Assembly: GCF_047528295.1 (NCBI RefSeq)
Contig: NZ_CP180001.1
Location: forward strand, 2,356,001 to 2,420,000
Origin: Peptacetobacter sp900550335
GTDB taxonomy: Bacteria; Bacillota; Clostridia; Peptostreptococcales; Peptostreptococcaceae
Length of the DNA stretch: 64,000 nucleotides
Direction of reading: 5' to 3'
Shown piece by piece: positions 63,189 through 64,000 of the stretch. Each line of letters opens with the position of its first letter. Within the stretch, counting starts at the first letter, position 1. The notes under the pieces are model-generated. The model saw only the letters and a program-made list of their open reading frames with translations, made no database searches and was not told where the DNA came from. Both the position numbers and the translations under genes were made by a program.

Positions 63189-63208
63189 TATTCTTCGCCT
63201 CCCCGTTT

Positions 63209-63784
63209 TTATAACTTAATAAGTCCTGTGAATCCTAAGAAAGCGATTGACATTAAACCTGCTGATATTAATGTTATAGGGAAACCTTTGAAAGCTTCCG
63301 GAATATCTGACAATTCTAATCTTTCTCTTATACCTGCGAATATTACTATTGCAAGAGTGAACCCTATACCTGCACCACAACCATTGATTATAGTTTCTAT
63401 TAGGTTGTATCCTTTGTCTATATTAACTATTGCTATACCAAGAACGGCACAGTTAGTAGTTATAAGAGGTAGGAATACCCCAAGAGCCTGATATAGAGAT
63501 GGACTCATTTTTTTGATTACCATTTCAACGAACTGAACTATAGATGCTATAACAAGTATGAATGCTATAGTCTGAAGATATTCAGTTCCAGTTTTTACTA
63601 ATAACATCTGTATGAAATAAGTTATAACTGATGCAAGTGTTAAAACGAATGTAACTGCAACACCCATACCTACAGCAGTGTCAACTTTTTTTGAAACCCC
63701 AAGGAACGGACATATACCAAGGAACTGAGATGTTATAACGTTATTTACAAGAACTATACTTAAAAATAATAGTACTAAATTCAT
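63209..63784 (-). CDS. rnfA: Rnf complex membrane subunit RnfA
   Basis: A 191-residue membrane protein with six hydrophobic segments, paired with RnfE in the membrane core. Family motif GICPFLGVSKK is near residue 23 and TTNCAVLGIAIVNI near 109. It follows rnfE by 15 bases. Confidence 0.96.
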   Translation of the reverse strand: MNLVLLFLSIVLVNNVITSQFLGICPFLGVSKKVDTAVGMGVAVTFVLTLASVITYFIQMLLVKTGTEYLQTIAFILVIASIVQFVEMVIKKMSPSLYQALGVFLPLITTNCAVLGIAIVNIDKGYNLIETIINGCGAGIGFTLAIVIFAGIRERLELSDIPEAFKGFPITLISAGLMSIAFLGFTGLIKL

Positions 63785-63799
63785 TCACCTACACCCCCA

Positions 63800-64000
63800 T
63801 TATGCCTTTTTATTTTTTAATTTATTGAATCCTGCGAATAAGAATCCTAAAGTTAAGAATGCTCCTGGAGGAAGTATGAATATTAATATTGGAGTGAAGT
63901 GTGCTCCAAATAAGCTAAATCCAAATAAGCTTCCGTTTCCAAGTAATTCTCTAACTGCTCCTATTACTGTTAGAGCTAATGTGAATCCTATACCATTTCC
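63800..64000 (-). CDS. rnfE: Rnf complex membrane subunit RnfE, C-terminal part (cut by window end)
   Basis: The last 66 residues of an open frame that runs off the window. GNGIGFTLALTVIGAVRELL and GAHFTPILIFILPPGAF match the C-terminus of RnfE/NqrD. The stop codon is TAA at 63800-63802. The rest of the operon (rnfC, D, G) should lie beyond the window. Confidence 0.9.
   Translation of the reverse strand, partial: GNGIGFTLALTVIGAVRELLGNGSLFGFSLFGAHFTPILIFILPPGAFLTLGFLFAGFNKLKNKKA

Noticed and set aside
1..64000. CRISPR arrays, tRNA or rRNA genes, prophage
   Set aside because: No regularly spaced repeats, no tRNA T-loop and acceptor patterns in the spacers, and no phage structural genes.

Overview
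The window is 64 kb of an AT-rich chromosome from an anaerobic low-GC Firmicute. Features that point to the Peptostreptococcaceae (Peptostreptococcus or a Clostridioides relative) are an Rnf complex (Na+/H+-translocating ferredoxin:NAD+ oxidoreductase), a SCIFF-peptide radical SAM maturase, a diiron flavoprotein FprA, HemZ, aspartate 4-decarboxylase, and a cell-wall protein with an SPKTG sorting motif of the type used by C. difficile sortase B. The family placement is inference; no rRNA is present. I see no tRNA or rRNA gene, CRISPR array or prophage. One insertion sequence is present. Most genes lie on the minus strand.

Layout. 1-4.5 kb: competence protein ComEA, a DacF-type D,D-carboxypeptidase, ArgH and a MarR regulator. 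4.5-9.3 kb: a P2A-type cation ATPase behind a yybP-ykoY (Mn2+) riboswitch, then aspS. 9.4-11.4 kb: a 16-codon mini-ORF, a GNAT acetyltransferase and an XRE membrane regulator. 11.6-22.7 kb: a long minus-strand run (ubiB-like, recJ, apt, relA/spoT, dtd, a metallo-hydrolase, hemZ, hisS) for stringent response, repair and translation quality. 22.7-28 kb: gamma-carbonic anhydrase-like protein, SCIFF maturase without an adjacent SCIFF peptide, a stand-alone LytTR regulator divergent from an unrecognised gene, a small zinc ribbon and an IS91-type HUH transposase. 28-34.3 kb: amino acid metabolism (ridA, ilvA, aspD, ansA, split ThrE-type exporter). 34.5-40.2 kb: leuS with a T-box leader, rsfS, yqeK, nadD, then recX and a 28-residue membrane peptide. 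40.3-43.6 kb: sortase-anchored 5'-nucleotidase C-domain protein, RNase Z and YhbY. 43.6-50.1 kb: obgE, rpmA, prp, rplU, rng and two radical-SAM-linked genes. 50.5-51.8 kb: fprA. 51.8-61.9 kb: the cell-shape and division cluster maf-radC-mreBCD-PBP2-minCDE-rodA. 62.2-64 kb: rnfE (cut by the window end), rnfA and rnfB.

How the genes fit together. The 28-34 kb block makes a coherent amino acid fermentation neighbourhood: asparagine to aspartate (AnsA), aspartate to alanine plus CO2 (AspD), threonine/serine to 2-oxoacids (IlvA), with RidA removing the reactive enamine/imine intermediates. Rnf at the right end would recover energy from reduced ferredoxin. The mre/PBP2/min cluster builds and positions the rod-shaped wall. 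Its PBP2 is unusually large (1005 residues) because of charged insertions around the KTG motif. Regulatory RNAs are clear: a Mn2+ riboswitch, a leucine T-box and an L21-type leader.

No large new system stands out. The best leads are the insertions in PBP2, the orphan SCIFF maturase, the LytTR/unknown-gene divergent pair, the wall-anchored 5'-nucleotidase C-domain that lacks its catalytic domain, and two tiny ORFs with strong ribosome binding sites.
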